From positions 5,229,501 through 5,293,500 of the forward strand of contig NZ_PJMS01000001.1 of NCBI RefSeq assembly GCF_002846555.1: DNA of 64,000 bases, in the 5' to 3' direction. The position numbers and the translations under genes were made by a program. This document shows positions 63,638 through 64,000 of the stretch, piece after piece. Within the stretch, counting starts at the first letter, position 1, and the number at the start of each line of letters is the position of its first letter. The notes beneath the pieces are model-generated. The model was not told where the DNA came from and made no database searches. It saw only the letters and a list, made by a program, of their open reading frames with translations. The DNA is from Aquimarina sp. MAR_2010_214 (GTDB lineage: Bacteria; Bacteroidota; Bacteroidia; Flavobacteriales; Flavobacteriaceae).

Positions 63638-63790
63638 TGTTTAGCGCACATAATATTTAAGCTTTTATTCTTACTCACAAAAAGGAACTAATTTTCAATA
63701 ACTTCTTTTGATACTCAATGAATAATCAAAAAAGAAGATTAAATTTGGACTATACAATTGATGCATTTTTAACATAATTAAATAGTCCAG

Positions 63791-64000
63791 ATGTTACGTC
63801 CTTGGAAACTTCAAATCAAAATAGACTTTAAGGTTGAAACCCCTATTTATATACAAATAGTCAATGCAATAATCGAAGCCATAAAATCGGGGAAATTACA
63901 ATACGGCACTGCACTGCCAGGAAGTAGAAAACTTGCTGAATTACTAAATGTAAATCGCAATACTGTTGTTAAGGCATTGGGTATTTTGACCGTTGAAGGT
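63791..64000 (+). CDS. GntR-family (MocR-type) regulator, N-terminal part (partial)
   Basis: The frame from the ATG at 63791 is open to the window end: 'MLRPWKLQIKIDFKVETP', then 'IYIQIVNAIIEAIKSGKLQ', 'YGTALPGSRKLAELLNVNR' and 'NTVVKALGILTVEG'. This is a GntR winged helix with the recognition helix region 'GSRKLAELLNVNRNTVVKAL'. The LPGSR form and the N-terminus are typical of MocR/PdxR-type regulators, whose C-terminal aminotransferase-like domain would lie beyond the window. Such regulators often control vitamin B6, GABA or taurine genes. Confidence 0.85.
   Translation, partial: MLRPWKLQIKIDFKVETPIYIQIVNAIIEAIKSGKLQYGTALPGSRKLAELLNVNRNTVVKALGILTVEG

Overview
The window looks like chromosomal DNA from a marine member of the Flavobacteriaceae (Bacteroidota), perhaps Aquimarina-like, although the genus is only a guess. 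The DNA is AT-rich. It encodes type IX secretion type-B C-terminal domains, a Bacteroidota-type curli operon, both GSIII and GSII glutamine synthetases, an archaeal/eukaryotic-style ProRS, and LytTR regulators with LytS-like kinases. Several promoters fit the flavobacterial TTG-N19..21-TAnnTTTG pattern.

Layout. 1-25.4 kb is mostly housekeeping: the tail of a hybrid kinase, lpxK, a Nif3-like protein, a cysteine-less zinc-ribbon relative, a glycosyltransferase, rpsT, two identical tRNA-Glu genes, proS, a WGY/RS-rich lipoprotein, an OmpP1/FadL porin, two tandem type-B T9SS proteins, folE, cysS, yidD, lgt, prfA, a POT transporter, an MsrA-like protein, a cupin, a frameshifted DinB gene and purM. 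25.5-32 kb is a six-gene curli operon reading csgA, csgB-like, csgE (fused to a CsgH-like domain), csgF, csgG and a propeller lipoprotein. 32-45.5 kb holds divergent GSIII and GSII genes, a Ca/Na antiporter, two M57-type metalloproteases flanking a TPR kinase/LytTR pair, a BlaI/BlaR1 unit behind a 20-bp-phased operator array, and apt.

45.6-54.8 kb is an accessory region. It starts at a tRNA-Arg(ACG) whose 3' end is partly repeated 146 bp downstream, and it ends near a degraded tRNA-fMet-like fragment. It contains a two-TM protein with an in-frame stop, and a tight three-gene operon (AAA ATPase, TOPRIM-like protein, DUF262 protein). That operon is bracketed by imperfect direct repeats that can fold into hairpins. 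Next come an HNH-type gene interrupted near its 3' end by a complete IS1595-family element with an 8-bp target duplication, and a small protein with a HEPN-type RNxxxH motif. This is the best candidate for an undescribed system, most likely anti-phage defence carried as a cassette.

54.8-64 kb holds a second LytTR/LytS pair, a run of small exported proteins (a lipoprotein, DUF2911-TPR, a hydrolase-like protein, three TolB-like propellers), a GNAT acetyltransferase, a DUF2834-like membrane protein, a decayed gene, and the start of a GntR/MocR-type regulator cut by the window edge.

All functional calls come from reading motifs and translations by eye; no database search was possible.
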